64,000 nt of DNA, taken from the NCBI RefSeq assembly GCF_036370855.1, contig NC_088099.1, positions 76,549,218 to 76,613,217 of the forward strand, written 5' to 3'. This DNA is from Dromaius novaehollandiae (lineage: Eukaryota; Chordata; Aves; Casuariiformes; Dromaiidae). Position 1 is the first letter of the stretch. Each line of letters starts with the position of its first letter. Below the pieces are notes generated by a model. That model had not been told where the DNA came from. It did not search any database and saw only the letters and a program-made list of their open reading frames with translations. Of the stretch, positions 48,301 to 62,000 are shown one piece after another. A program made the translations under genes and the position numbers.

Positions 48301-51300
48301 AAAACCTCTATGGAAGAAGAAGTTGCCTATTGGAGAAGACTTACCATAAAAATTCTATCTGTTGCAAAATCTGAATTACAGCATAGACTCTCATAATATT
48401 GCCAGACCCAAACACTGGAAAAGCATGAGTCAAAGCCACAGGCAAATCATGAGTTTTAAAGACAATAAATTTGAATCTTCCTTCTGTTCCCTGATCTTCG
48501 GGGGAAAGTGGCATTTGTGTCACATTTTCCTCAAAGAGGAAAAGATCCTTTATTATTGATTAAGATTTACACATAATCTTGTAAAATGCAATGCTGTCAT
48601 TTTAAGAAAGCATATATTGAGTATTCTTTTTATTATGATTATTAATCTAACTGTAAAAATGGCATTTCTGAAATAGACTGATTCAATACTATCTTTTGAA
48701 GTGGACTTTTTTTTTTTTTTTTTAAACAGAAGGTGTGTTAGAGATTAAAAAAAAAAAAAGCAAGCATTGAGACCAAAAGTTTGAAAACTTAACAGGTGAA
48801 AAGAAAAGGCAAAGTTCTGTCTCCATAAACTGTATATAATCCAGACGTACTTAAAGAACACACCTTTGATTTGGTTTTCAGCACTCTGTAACACATTAGG
48901 GAAAGCTGCACCTTCATGATGACTGTTTCTTCCATATAATTCTGCTGCTTCACACAGACCTGAATTAGCTTTTGAACTGCAGCTGCAGAGGACAAATTGT
49001 GGAAAATTCCTTGTCAGAGAATGACAGTACAGTAAATTCACAAACTGAAAGATGTGATCTTCAAGCTGTCAACCATTAACAAAGACCGATAGTTTAAATC
49101 TGTAATAATCAACATGAAATATTTGTCTATGTTTCCTGCATCGTATGGATGGTCAAGCTAACGTATGACTGGAATTCTGCATTTAATTATGAGGAAGAGT
49201 TATCTTTAGGAACATTCTGCTCACCACTTAACTATTTCCAGAATAGTAATCTTCAGCTTGAATTGAGACAAACATTATATATATTTGGCTCTGCCTATCC
49301 TAGGTATTTACATCACACTCACCAGCAATGCATTGAAGAGTTAGCATGACTGCAACTTGCAATAATCATTATATGATTTTAATGGATTTCTTCCAATCTT
49401 TAGTTCAAAATGCATATTAGGGCTGGTAAAAGGTGCAAAGCCTGTGACACTGCTTTCCAAAACTCTCTGTTTATAAAGACCAACAGAAAAGAAATGCCTA
49501 TATGAATTTCCCCACCATCACTGGCCAGCACGCTTCAGGCCTGAACCAAAGGAAACGCCAAAGTTAAATGCATACTTCATTCTTCTCAGCTATTAAATTC
49601 TAGGCCACAGTCCAGTCAGTTAATAAAACTTAAAGTAAAGCACCTCTCTTCTAGGAGCTGAATTCTGATCATTAACTAATTTCACCTGGGCTACTGAAAA
49701 GCTAGCAGGTGGAAATGACTTTTGATCACCACTAATCAAACTCTGATCCAAAAGCCTGCATATTCTATTATATCAGACAATTCCAACAATTTAGTTCTTG
49801 TCAAAAAAAATGTATGTGCTAGAACCAAATTAGATGTGTGGATAGTAAATCCACACATACACAAGCATATTCTGATTAAAAGTCAGATTATGATGCTGTC
49901 AGTCACACTGATGAGCATTTTACTTCACAGCAATAGAAGCGCATGTGCACACACACACATTCAATTTTCTCATTTTTTCCTTTCTTTTATTTACTACCAA
50001 AATGGCCAAGTCCTAGTAATTGTGCTATTGGAAGTTATTGAAGTTTGAAAACTCTCAATAAATTTTTTTTTTCTTTTCAACTTCTATAACTAGTAGAGTG
50101 AATTATTGCTTTAATAACTTCTGAAGGCTGGGAAGAAGAATCCAAGTAAGCTACTCACTTTCCTAAGAAAGTGTTTTTAAGTAGAGAGTTATTTATCACA
50201 ATCTGTGCTTTTTACATGCTTAATACACATTAAGCCCATAGTATAGTTTGTTATATACTAAAAGATTAATTTGAAAATACTTTGTATTCACTCCTGCTGC
50301 ATCATCAGCTTTGTGTTTTGCTTTCAGAAGCAGGCTTTTCATCTTCATCTCTGTCACAGAAGGCAGAAGAAGTGGTACCACTATGCAGAATAAGGACAAC
50401 TGAGGTGGTAATACTGTTCCTGATGAGGACTTCTTCCTTTGTCCAAAAAGAAACTTTAGTTTGCCTTGAAACTGCATTGTCTGTTATATAAAAAACACAA
50501 TAAAGCTATCATAAACATTACTGTATAAAACATTTAAACATTTAACATTTTAATATTTAAAATGCTAATATGATCTATAGACTGTGATGTTTAAATAACA
50601 TTGAAGCTAGTTTTGAAACAGAGAAAAGCCTGGAATTTCATTATCTTCATACAGTTTAAACCACACAGTTTCAGAGGCATGGTGAGTGGAGGCACTATCA
50701 ACAGTAAAATGAGAGATTTGAGGCTGTTTTTTTTCCTCCTATGTGCTTAAAGTAGAAGTTCTGCATTATGTTCTATTTGCCAAGACTAGAAGCTTATGAT
50801 GGTGCAAACAGCTATTTCCTGTACACCTCAGTCTGAGGTTGGAACTACTTTTTTCCATGCTGTGTTCTCTCCAGTAAGATGATTCCTCTTTCCTTGTACT
50901 TTCTCTGGGAACTATGTGGACTGGCACCCAACCCAAGGGCTGTGCTGGAAGACCCCAAGAGAAAAGGCATATCTCAAGATAATCAGAAAGAAAGTACATA
51001 GCTTGGAAGGAACCATCTAGCCCTGTCTCAAATCTCCATATAAGCAGAAGGCAGAGATCAGGAGAGGATGGCTCTTCAAGGGGCTCTTCCCTCTCTGATC
51101 GGAGTTCTCCTTCAGAGCAGGTTCCTACAGAATGCTCTGTATTACTGTTGATACTAGAGAAGCTAATAAGCTAGCCTGTAGGGTAGATGTGACCCATCTC
51201 ATCATCCTTTCACCAGGATGGTTTATGCTGCAATTCTGTTTCCCTTGGATTGCCTGGTTAAGGATGGAAGGTTGCTAGCTGCTTTGCCAGGAGCTTCATA

Positions 51301-54300
51301 GAGATGCTCCCAGCTAGGAAAACAGTAGAGGGCAAAGCGTTCAGGACAAATCTAAACTTGCAGACCTTTGCTATGCCTGCACTGGCAAGTTAACAGCCTC
51401 CTCTCAGTGAAAAAACTACCTACCACAAAATGACCAAAGAAAACTAAGACCATTTGAGTTTGGCATTTTCCTGACTGAAATCAGGATGCAGAAGTGACCA
51501 ATTTGTACATATACTCAGATCCATAAGCAAATGAGCACATAAGAGAGAAGTTGCATTTTCTTCTCTCTTGCTATTTTTGTCTCTTATTTTCTTTGCACAT
51601 ATCTTATTTTGTCATAAAAAGAAACAGGACTGAACTTTATTATAAGCAAATCAGGCAGTGATTTCTAGAAATAAGCCACTCCTCTTCTAGCAAGAATAAT
51701 TAAGCAGTATATAAGAGACATTCCAGTTCTGTTTTTTATTATTAAAGGGCCCTTTACAAAAGTTGAAAATCAATAATTATTATTCTTGTTCTTTAAAGCG
51801 AACACTTCTCTTGTGCTTAAATATTAATGGTGAAAATCAGCTGGCCTCCCTTGTGCTTGGCCTCATACAAATGGAGAACAGATGCTATCCCAAAGAGCTT
51901 AAAACATGAAAGTTTCTTGATTCTTTCAATTTTAAATATTACAGCCTTTTTTTCTTCTATCATTCTTTATATGTAATCAATAAATATCTTTAGGTATTTC
52001 TTATTGTTCAGCAAATAAAAAGTGTGTCTTCATGACTGTTTTATGTTCATTCATTGTATATTTATGTTCAAATATCTTTCATCTGAAATAATTTAAATCT
52101 GTATGTCATGATTACAGTTCTCTATGCAAAATTATACTTACAAGGAAGCCAGAAGTACTGTCCAACAAGCACCGAACTCGACAGATGAAACAACGAGTTA
52201 AGAAGGAAGAATAATCTGTTGTCATGCTGTCATTCTCTTGTGCTTTAAACAATTTACTGAGAATATATTCTTCTCCTATAAACAACAGTGGAGGCAATAT
52301 ATGTCAGATCACACTAAAAAAGAATGAAAATTTACTGTACCTACTTGAACAAATTGTTATGGGAATTGCTAAATATTATTTTATGGACGGGTGAATATTA
52401 AATTAAATGATGTAAACAAACCTGCACATGCTCTACCAAAAGAAAAAAGGAAGGCTCTATAATAAGATTCAGGTGAGTTTCTTCAGGAACTTTGACTTTT
52501 TTATTTCCTGAATTTTTGTGATTTTTAATGGTGCAAAACAGAGTAACAGATGTTACTGCTTCTGAGATCAGAGATAATACATTAGAAAAAGGAACAAAAT
52601 AAGGAAAAATGCTAATGCAAGAAAAAAGTTAACGGTGGCTCATTAGTTAATGTTCAGCTGTTGCCTCTTTGATTTTTGATGAAGCATTTGCCAGTTTTGG
52701 ACTACAGGTGCATAGCTTTCGAAATACTTATTTCCCAAAAGACACACCCAAGTACTTGTACAGAAGTATGAACTCAGAAAATGAAATTTTCTGCTATATA
52801 TAACTTAGGACAAAAATTCCAAATGTTTATAACTTTTTATAATTTGAAATCTTCATGCACATTGTTTCATTTGTTTTCTCTACACTTCCTGCAAAATTTT
52901 GCAAAGTTCTTCAGGTTTCCATAAGGACTCATGCAAAACACTCAAGCTGCGAGAGATTCTACCAAAGTTACACACCTGTGTTCCTCATGAGTTCATAAAG
53001 GCTACTGAAGGACTTCTTGCAAGTTTTTCCCCCATCTGGAAAACTAATTGCTTCCTCACCTTCTGGTGATCAATAATTCTTTATAAAGTTAACATTTTCA
53101 ACCCCATAGTATTTTCTGTAGTCATGATTCCAGCTTTACGCTTCTTGTACAAAGGAAAAACTTTCTGCACATGTCCACCTGCCATCCTAGGAAAATGCAG
53201 CCTCGGGATAAAATATTGCTGAACCAACTTTTTCTTCTGAAGTCTCCTAGCCACATAACTGTGCATGGGAAAACAAATGGCAGAAAGGGATATCACTCCT
53301 GTTGTATTGTACAGAAACTTGTTGCATGGGTTTTTTTCATGATTAAAAGATACTAATGTCCTGATCAGTGTGAACAAAAGGTTGGTAGGATGAACACTGA
53401 TGATGTTCATTCTGAGCAGATGATAAGAATATCCAGAGGTACATTAGAGAAAAATAAATATCAACTTTCAAGCATCACACCACACACTACCTTTGTAAGT
53501 GTCAAGGATCAGGAAGAAACTTCATCTATGGGACAGTAACTTTATAAATGGCCACTATGCAGCTTTCCACTGAAGATTCTGACTTGATGTGGAACAGAAA
53601 TAGGAGTAGATGGAGTGCAAGTCTGACTTTGTATAGTGATGCCTACCTGTTTCTGTCTGTAATTGCTGTCCAGATAACATCTGGGGAGGGTTCATGGCCC
53701 AGTGTAGTTGTCTACAGAAATCCTGGCGATCATCCACATGAATGTAATCATATATGTTTTGGTGCATTACATCAGTCTGAAACAATTGCAACAAGGAATG
53801 TTTAATCTGTAAGCTTAGTGGGGCAGAGACTTATCTTTTGGTTGATACTTTCCTTAAAATAATGGCTGGTGTAGGATACCTGCAGAGCAAAGACTGCTTG
53901 AGGAAAGTTACTTCAGAGGCCCCTGTTTTTCATGTCTGCTTTTTATCTTAACATCCCAAGATGACTATTTTTATCCTTAACTCTTTTAATGTTTGTGCAT
54001 ATGCAAATGTGAGTAATAAAAAAGTCCAACCAGCAGCTGGCTACTAATGGTATCCCTCAGGGATTGATACTGGGACCAATATTGTTTAATATCTTAATAG
54101 GTGATGGGATAGAGTGCACTCTCAGGAAGTTTTCAAAGGGTACCAACTGGAGAGAGCAGTTGATATGCTGGAGGACTGCTATGCAGAGGGACCTTGACAG
54201 GCTGTAAAAATGGGCTGACAAGAACCTCATGAAGTTCAACAAAGGCAAAGTCCTGCATCTGAGACGGAATAAAACCATGCACAGTATAGGCTGGGAACCA

Positions 54301-55481
54301 ACTGAATAGAAAGCCATTTTGCAGAAAAAGGCCTGGGAAACTGGGGTGCGTGTGTGGGCGTGTTAAGATGTTGAATATGAATGAATGCGTCCTTACAGCA
54401 AAGAAGGCCAAACTTCTGTTGGGCTGTATTAGGAAAAGTATAGTCAGAAGATTGAGGGAAGTGGTTCTTTCCCTCTATTTTGCACTTACGAGACTGCATC
54501 TGGAGTACTGTATCTAGTTTTGGGCTCCCCAGGAAAAGAAAGATATTAACATACTGAAGTGAGTCAGGAGAGGGCTATCAACAAGGTTAGAGGGCTGGGG
54601 CATATGATTTATCCTGAGGAGAGAGAAGAACTGGGTTTGTTCAGCCATAAGAAGAAAGGCTTTGGTGAGAACTTACTGCTGTCCGCAGCTACCTAATGAG
54701 AGGATGTAGAGAAGACAAAGCCAGACTCTTCTCAGAGGTGGACAGTGGAAGGACAAGAGGCAACAGACAGAAGTTGGGAAATTCTGACTTGATATAAGGG
54801 AAAGCATTTTTACAGTTAGGATGGTTAAACACTGGAATAGGTTGTTCCGCAGACATTGTGGAATCTCCATTCTTGGAGATATTCAAAACTTGACTAGACA
54901 AGGCCCAGAGCAAGCTGCTTGAACTGGATCTGCTTTGAGCAGGAGGTTGGTCTATATGACCTCCAGAGGTCCCTTCCAACTATATCATTCTGTAATTCTG
55001 TGACTTTACAATATATATACTATGTACAGGCAACCAGTCTACAATAGCAGCATTTTATACTAGAATTGAAAGGAAATGTTTAGCTAAATCTTATATTTAT
55101 AATAGATCATGTTTCTATTAACAAAAGGTTTACAAAAGCAAATTGTCTCCTGCAACATTACAAGGAATTCATCTTCACCTATCAGCTCAAAAAAAAAAAA
55201 AAAAAAAACAGTCTGACATAGCATAGTAAAATAACTTAATTTCAGTTACAGGCAGCAGTAGAAGGACATGGCAAAACAACACAACACACAGCACTGGATT
55301 TTAGAGAGCCAGTTAACAGGAATGACTACAAGGAAGTCTTTACAAAATCAGTGTAATATTAAGCATTCTAAATATTTGTTAGTATATTTACCTGATGAAA
55401 GCCTAGATAGTCCACAATAGTTGATGATGCATAAAATATCATTCCCTCTGCACTCACCACCAATACAAAACCATTCAGTGA
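44253..55481 (-). CDS. AHRR: Aryl hydrocarbon receptor repressor, 3' seven coding exons (5' incomplete)
   Basis: Seven exons of 90, 130, 134, 200, 113, 142 and 1117 nt join in matching phases to 1926 nt, 641 codons plus stop. Visible residues 1-74 are PAS-A ([13 protein letters not shown].., [21 protein letters not shown]), followed by the conserved [11 protein letters not shown] and [13 protein letters not shown] tracts. The carboxyl half has [15 protein letters not shown] and a terminal CTFLQ, as known in AHRR and not in AHR. No PAS-B ligand-binding domain is present, which is the hallmark of the repressor. AHRR competes with AHR for ARNT and response elements in the nucleus, and its gene is induced by AHR. 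The bHLH exons are not in the window. Four sumoylation-type motifs lie in the last exon. Confidence 0.94.
47827..47968 (-). CDS. AHRR: AHRR exon f
   Basis: 142 nt, acceptor aattgtgtag and donor TTGAA|gtaagt. It encodes [34 protein letters not shown] and LAQQQML. The W-V-W-V-Q tract resembles the end of a PAS-B domain in AHR, a remnant of the ancestral domain. Confidence 0.88.
48864..48976 (-). CDS. AHRR: AHRR exon e
   Basis: 113 nt, encoding [26 protein letters not shown]; donor AAAG|gtgtgt. The acceptor is one of two tandem ctgcag repeats, so a start at 48982 (two more residues, frame kept) is equally possible. Confidence 0.82.
50281..50480 (-). CDS. AHRR: AHRR exon d
   Basis: 200 nt, acceptor tataacag; encodes [17 protein letters not shown].., [20 protein letters not shown] and a lysine-rich tail. 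The donor ACAAA|gtattt is weak but is the only one whose phase fits the next exon; GGA|gtgaat nine bases upstream would break the frame. Confidence 0.88.
52142..52275 (-). CDS. AHRR: AHRR exon c
   Basis: 134 nt, acceptor ttgtttatag and donor CTT|gtaagt. It encodes [13 protein letters not shown].., then [20 protein letters not shown], the segment linking PAS-A to the repressor-specific part. Confidence 0.95.
53647..53776 (-). CDS. AHRR: AHRR exon b (PAS-A)
   Basis: 130 nt, acceptor attgtttcag and donor ACAG|gtaggc. It encodes [29 protein letters not shown], the most conserved part of PAS-A. Confidence 0.96.
54020..55004 (+). mobile_element. CR1 LINE, 3' part with complete tail
   Basis: It starts with the region after the reverse transcriptase active site (ggtatccctcagggattg) and runs to 'ggtcccttccaactatatcattctgtaattctgtgac'. 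Recognisable tracts include 'gagggaccttgacaggctg' region at 54187 and 'ggagtactgtatctagttttgggct' region at 54501. Many frameshifts. Lies in AHRR intron between exons a and b. Confidence 0.92.
55189..55208. repeat. A-run of about 20
   Basis: A homopolymer between exon a and the CR1 copy; no adjacent SINE or retrocopy body is recognisable. Confidence 0.85.
55392..55481 (-). CDS. AHRR: AHRR exon a (start of PAS-A)
   Basis: 90 nt, acceptor cccttctttag and donor CATCAG|gtaaat, phase 0 at both ends. It encodes [27 protein letters not shown]. The same exon is 90 nt in AHR family genes to my knowledge. Confidence 0.95.
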
Positions 55482-55609
55482 CTAAAGAAGGGAAATAAAA
55501 TAATTAAAAAGGTCATCAGAATTTAAAGAGTTAAATGTTATACAATTTAATAATTTCACAAACGTTCTAGTCAGGTCTCTTAAAAAGATTTCAGATACAA
55601 ACATAATAC

Positions 55610-56085
55610 AAACATGGCCAGACCAGACTATGCCAAAGGTCCACCCAATTCCAGTATCCTGTCTCCGATAGTGAATCCCCAGGAAAGAGTGCAAGAAAAA
55701 AGACAAGACTGTGGTGCTATTTTTCTAGAACATTCTTCCAGCCACCCACTACACTAGTGCTTCCTTTGTCTTTTTATTTTAATAACATTTGGTGGATTTT
55801 TCTTCCATGACTTTGTCCAATTGCATTTTGAAACCATATGAACTTTAATACCCCCAAGCTCTTGCACCAATGAATTCCACAGCTTGGTATAAAGTAGAAG
55901 AACGTGAAAGCAAAGTAAAGAATTTTGTTCTTTCTGAGCCTGCTGCTTCCTATGTTCATTTGATGTCTTTTAGTTATTTTACAGGAAGAGACAGTGAACA
56001 ATTGATCTCCTTTTACGTTTTCTGTATGTAATAGATATGAAACAATCACACTCCACAGAAGATGGGCATCACATTTTTCTGGAGG
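55610..56085 (-). mobile_element. Ancient CR1/L3-like LINE 3' remnant
   Basis: Tracts such as 'ccaggtatcctgtctccgata'-like sequence at 55651-55671 and 'gaattccacagcttg' at 55871 match the antisense 3' end of an old amniote CR1/L3-type LINE known from turtles and crocodilians. It is strongly decayed. Confidence 0.6.
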
Positions 56086-59000
56086 CATATATGAATTTTA
56101 TGTAAATTTAGTAAAATAAGGTGCTTTGATCATAAGTTTAACAGTCAGGCATGTGCTCTAAATTGACTCAGATTTTCAAATTTTTCTCAAGTGTGATACC
56201 AGTCTTCAAGACTCTATCTGAATGGCTAATCAGCTCAATAGAATCAGAGTCTGGGCCTATGAGATGTTACGTTTATAGAATATTATCTTTTAATTGCAAA
56301 AGAAAAGAACAAATACATATAGCATATATATAGCCTTATTTTTGGTAATTCAGAATTAAATTGCTGGGATTTAAACAGTATAAATTCTTTGAATCTCCTA
56401 TGCGTTTTGCCTGAACTATGTCTCCTCTCTTAAGACATCTGATTATATGACAAACAAAGCTCTAATCCAATGTTTTGTATTAAAATTGTAACTTACTGTA
56501 TAATAATATACTTATTGAATACATTCCTATTCATAATATGAATATATGAGGCTTTGGTGATACTGGGTTTCTTACAAACATTGTTGTAGTTTCTGTACCT
56601 TCGCAGAAATACTTTTTTTCTTCCCTAGAATGAAATAGTGGATAACAATCTGGAACACGCTCTTTTTCCTTTTTAACTTGAATAGTGGTTAGGGTGACTA
56701 ATTACAATGTAATCAAAATACTGTTATCCTCTTTAACATTTGAAACAGGCATTAATTCACATAAGTTTAATAACAAGAGTCACCTACTTTTTCTCTGCTT
56801 TAATTTAAAACATTAAATTCCATAATAATTGCTTTGAATCTATATATATTGATACATATACGTAATACAATAATCTCCAGCAAGAAAATTAAGTAGGTGT
56901 GTGGTATTTTCCTCGTAGTAACGGCTCTGAAATTGCACTTGTATTTTAAAGTATGGCTATTTTCGTAAGCTCTCATAAAATACATACATAGCATAATTCT
57001 ATAAAATGCAATAAACATAAGAAAATAGGCAATGACTATTTCACTGATACAGACCAGCACTTAGTCAAGAAAACAGCTCAATTCAGTATCACGGACTCAG
57101 TGAGGCAAGGAAAGAAACAAGAAAAATCTAAAATTAAAACTATAGCTTAAATTAAATATATTACACAAATATTAACATCCCTCATGCTGCATTCAGACTG
57201 ACTGATTTTGCCTATCTCACCTTAAAAAAGATTCACTAACATATCTTCACTACAGTAGGCCTGCATTCCAAAGGTAGATTAGATGATCCTTACATGTGAT
57301 AGTTTTGAGATCTTTTGAGATTACAGTTTAAATAGTTGTTGATGAAATACTGCTATATTATTATTATCTTTGTTTTACCTTTCACTCAATTTATGGTTCT
57401 AGTGACACGTATATTAATCCTGAAGCACAATGAGGGCAGATTTTCAATTGCTCAGTAACCAGATACACTGACATACTTTTGTGAGTTTGGTTCTCTTTCA
57501 GGTTCCTAAATAAGGACCAGATTTTCAAGACTGCTTAAAGCCTGTTCCCACTGTGACAATGGCGGGCAGAATTTCAAGAGTTCAGTGTACAATAGCCGAC
57601 CTCCTCAGAAGATTTGGCCCCAGTCATAAATGTAGAGCACCTTTGGAAACTTGACCCAGTGAGACCGTCTATGGCTGTGCCTCAACGAACCTGTGAAATG
57701 GTGACTGGGGAAATCTAGTAATAAGACTGCAATGGCATCAGAAGAGCAGTTACAGCAACTGATTTAATCAAATCTATGCTAAGCAGGAATCAGCTGTAAG
57801 AATAGTTAAGGGCAAACAGCATTCAGCTTCAGGTCAGCCCAACAGATACAGATCCTTTTCAGAATGAATGTCATCTCCGACTAGGTGGATTAGTGTTCAT
57901 CACTGTCTACTATTCAAGCACAAATGGTTGTTGGACTGGTGCTATCTTCTGTTGGAAATAATGCCCAAATTCATCCCAGCACCTCACCAAGCATAAGAGA
58001 TTGTGTCAAGATTTCTATGTCTTCACATCTGTGCCTTTTCACTGTGCTGAGAGGAGCCTCTGTGGATGGCATCTGTCATATCCATTTACAGTAACTAGTG
58101 GAGACAAGAAAGCATTTTTGGCATCTTGTCTCTTTGGACTCTTCTTCACAGCAATGAAACTATCAGTGACATGATGCTAGGAATTTTATTACATTTTGCA
58201 CATCTGCAAAAGATCACACGACTTTTAATTTGGACAGTCTAAAAATTTCCACAAAGATAGCCATGTTATATTTAAGGGGGCTCCTTCACACAGGTGTCTA
58301 TTGCTGTTAATGTGCACGTTCCAGAAGACCTTCACTTCATCCTACACAACTGAGGCAGCTAGAAATTAAGAATATTCTTTAAAAGTTCATAGTGTATGAA
58401 TAATTAATGTACCAAGCCATGTCTGGGAGGACTTAAATTACTGCAAGATCTGAATATGATCATAGAATCTCAGAGAGTATCATACTGATTATCATTAAAA
58501 TGCACAAATGCACCTTCCATTGTCTTGCAGGAAAGCTGGGGGTTTTTTAACACCTGTAGGAAGTAGACAGGGGTAGCACCTGTCTTTGCCAAATATGGTT
58601 TTTATAAATCAAGAAATAAACACGCATATTCTAAAATGAATCTTCTTCATCCAACATAATGGGCACATTGTCTAGGCATATGTCTAGGCCCCTAGGAGAT
58701 CCGTCACTACCTTTAAAAGGTAAAACTTGCTCGCCCACAATGGAACATGGGCACAGTCACAGAGCTAGAGTGGGCTGGACCCAGAGCAGAGGTTTGTAAG
58801 AATGGGAAGGGGAAATGGGACCATGTGTATTCCTAAGCATTCAGAACAGTGGATTGGCAACAGTGCATACATCTGTGAGGTTGCAGGAGTTATTAAAGAA
58901 GGGTGGGAGAGTCTGCTGCAAGAGGAGAGAAGTGGAGGAAAAGTTCAAGGAGCCATGTGTTTATGTTAAGCCAGAACCGAGGATGGATTCGAGCAAGCTA

Positions 59001-62000
59001 TTTAGATGAAGAGAAATATAAACTTTCCCCCACTTTGTTTTTGTTTTGTTTTCAAAATGCTGACGTCCTTTTCTGAGTTAAGATCTCTTAACTAAGCATC
59101 TTCTGGTTTTCATGACCCCAAGCACAGACATCAGATGCTCTGCCTTGCAGGCAGGGAGACCAAAATCCACTTCAGTGCAGCAACAACTTTTATGTAGCCA
59201 CATAACGCTTTTGGGGATTAACAAAAATTCCATGTGTCTAAACCTCATTTTAGCTGGGTAACCTAAAATATGACAAGCTGAACATGCAGTCAAATTTCAA
59301 ATCCAGTGAGTCTTATCCAAGACTGCAAACGTTTCTATTTTATCAATATTACCCCAAAGCTCTGTACAGTATGAAACCTGACATCTGTAGCAGGTGACTC
59401 TGAACAGAGTCATAGCTGGGCTGAGATATACACTTAGTGTATATAGTTGGGGAAAAGGAGGAGAGCATTTGCTAGCACAGCTCTGGGACCCCAGAGCAGG
59501 GTAGTAATGATTGCAAATTAGTGTGACAAAGACCTCTGCTGAGTTCTCAAACAAATATCTCAGGTATCATATAAAATTCCATCTTCAGACCCTGCACAGT
59601 AACACTGCGTAGGGATTTTCCATTATTCTGGCCAGAATCCTGATGATTTGTTATGCTGAATAGGAGACAAGAGACAGCTTCAGTCCATGAGAATGAAATA
59701 AAAATGATCACATCTCTCTTATTTTAAGTTATGAGGTCTCACATTTCACAGGACAACCAAGTATATGGCTCCATTTATGATTTTAAACATCTTCAGTTTC
59801 TGAAATGAAATTCTGGCTCTGAGTTTTCTCTCATTCCTAGTGTATGGGAGACTGCAGCGGTGTGCTATGTCAGAACCACGGCAGCAATTTGCCTGAATTA
59901 CCACCTTGGAGAAAGAAAAGGGGAAGAAAAGATGAGGCTACGGACCGGCTTTACATCTGCACAGTTCAAATTTCCTAACGTAGGCACTTGAGCCAGGGAG
60001 TAAGATTCTGTCTAGTGCCTGTTGCAGCTCTGTAAAGTACACGTCTGCCTAAGCCAAGGAGAGGATGGCACAGAGGAGTAAAGAGCAGCTTTTCCCATTT
60101 CAGCCTATTCCATTGTGTAGAATACTGAAAAGCCTAAAGCAGGGCTCTTGGATTTAGGGGAAAATAACCTAACTTCACAGCTCAGTGTCTACAGGATTTT
60201 CACTGTGTACAACTAATGTGTTTTACCAGTAAAAATCCACTTGCATCCTACGACATTTTTTAGCAATTTGTTAAGAATACTTACATGCACACACATACAC
60301 ACACGAAGATTTTACTGTGGACATTAGAACTTTTGCAATGAAAAACAACTCTGACTTCTAATCTGTAAAAGCACATGGTTGTAAACTGCCATTTGGTAAA
60401 CCATATGGATTCAATGACAGATGGAATTTCTAATCCAGGATAATAGCTGAAACATGCGAGACAGACTTAAGTATGCATTGTGAACATTTGTTTGTTTGTA
60501 TTTGGCTTTTTAAAAACACTTACATGAGTTTTCTACATTGTATTTTAAAAATGAAATCATTTTTTTTTCCAAATGGAAAAAAAAGAGTTTGGCACCAGAC
60601 AGGGGTCTGTGTTCTTTTGAAAAACATGTATATCCAATTATGTACTCACGAAAAGCTGCACCTGCTACTGAAACAAAAAACAATTAATCTGTCAGTTCAA
60701 AGAAAGTACAACATTATTCTGGTGCCTGCAGTAGCTGTGAGATGAAAGTTATCAGTTCCTTCCATTAAGAAGTTTTAGAAATATTACTAATAAAAAGGTT
60801 CTCTTTGGGAATGAAGGCAAATATTTTGAGGAAGATAGGACTTCCTTTGGCAAGATCCTTTATATATCCTGATATTTTTAATGGTCCCATAGCAGAAAAT
60901 CAGCCAGTAAATACTTCAAAGATATTTTGGTCAAGGTCATGGCATAGTAAAAATAAGAAATAAAAAAAAAAAAAAAGAACAAGTTCCAAGCCACATTTCT
61001 CTTATTACTCTTCCTTGAAATAAAGGAAAATTCATAAGCATTAGGTCTCCAGAGACCATGTTACTATGGTTACTAAAGTACAACAGTCCAGGCCTGCAGC
61101 CATGCCTTGCTTTGAACAGATTTTCAAGTCACGCAACTTTGGTACTAAATTTCCAGGGTCAACTGGCTTGCAGTTTATCTGGAACAGTTTCATTTAATAG
61201 TGTATTGCTGGGTTTTGCGTCCTATGCAGGATGGGGCCATTTTCTGGTGATCTAAATAAGTAACTATTTAAAGACTCTGGAAATGATATACTCATTCTTG
61301 TCTCTCTTTCACACTGATATCTTATGAATATTAGGAGGAAAATGCAGACAGTTAATGTGTCTTCTGTCTTTAACTGTACTGTTTAATGAATCAGTATTTC
61401 CTTTCACTGGTGTTTTTAGGATTCACAATTACTCTTCTCAAAAATCAGTCTGGAATCCCTAAGATTCTCTTTATAAACCGAAAAAATGAAACTTTTGTAG
61501 AACCCTGAAATAAAACTTAGCATAAAAGACCATTCAAAAATATTGCACCTAGTGACATCAGAATATGGCCTTTGCTCAACAAATACAGTCTCTTACCCCT
61601 CCAGACTCTTATGTATTTATTTTGCATCTACAAAGCAACCTCAGAGGAATATTTGTGTGAGCAAGCACTATTCGGAGCAAGGGGGGAGTGGCAAAATTGT
61701 TACTAGCATTCAGTTTTGATCAAAGACTTGCATGTACTGGTTAATTTTTAGGCAAAAGAAGCAACACAGCAAACAAATTTCTATCACTTGAGCCCATGGA
61801 GGAAGTAAATCCTATGGGCCAAAGCCTACAGCCCTGAGCTTATGCGGGAAGCCTTTTCCTCTGAAATGTTAGATCAGATTGGTTTTCACAGACAGCTGTG
61901 TGCAAGACAGTGGAAATGATGAAAATAAGGGTGAATTCGCAGTGGCAAATGTTTCTTTTCAAATACAGCAAAGTACGTACATATGATCATTAAACACCTT

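Larger units (their letters stand above)
45370..52141 (-). other. AHRR: AHRR introns between exons c and g
   Basis: Apart from the exons at 47827-47968, 48864-48976 and 50281-50480, this is intron. A plus-strand frame of 135 codons at 46835-47242 has no support. T-run 48707-48723 and A-run 48747-48759 form an inverted pair close to exon e. Confidence 0.7.

Noticed and set aside
54340-54362. GCGTG motifs inside the CR1 copy
   Set aside because: Neither fits the full TNGCGTG core; they are part of decayed repeat sequence.
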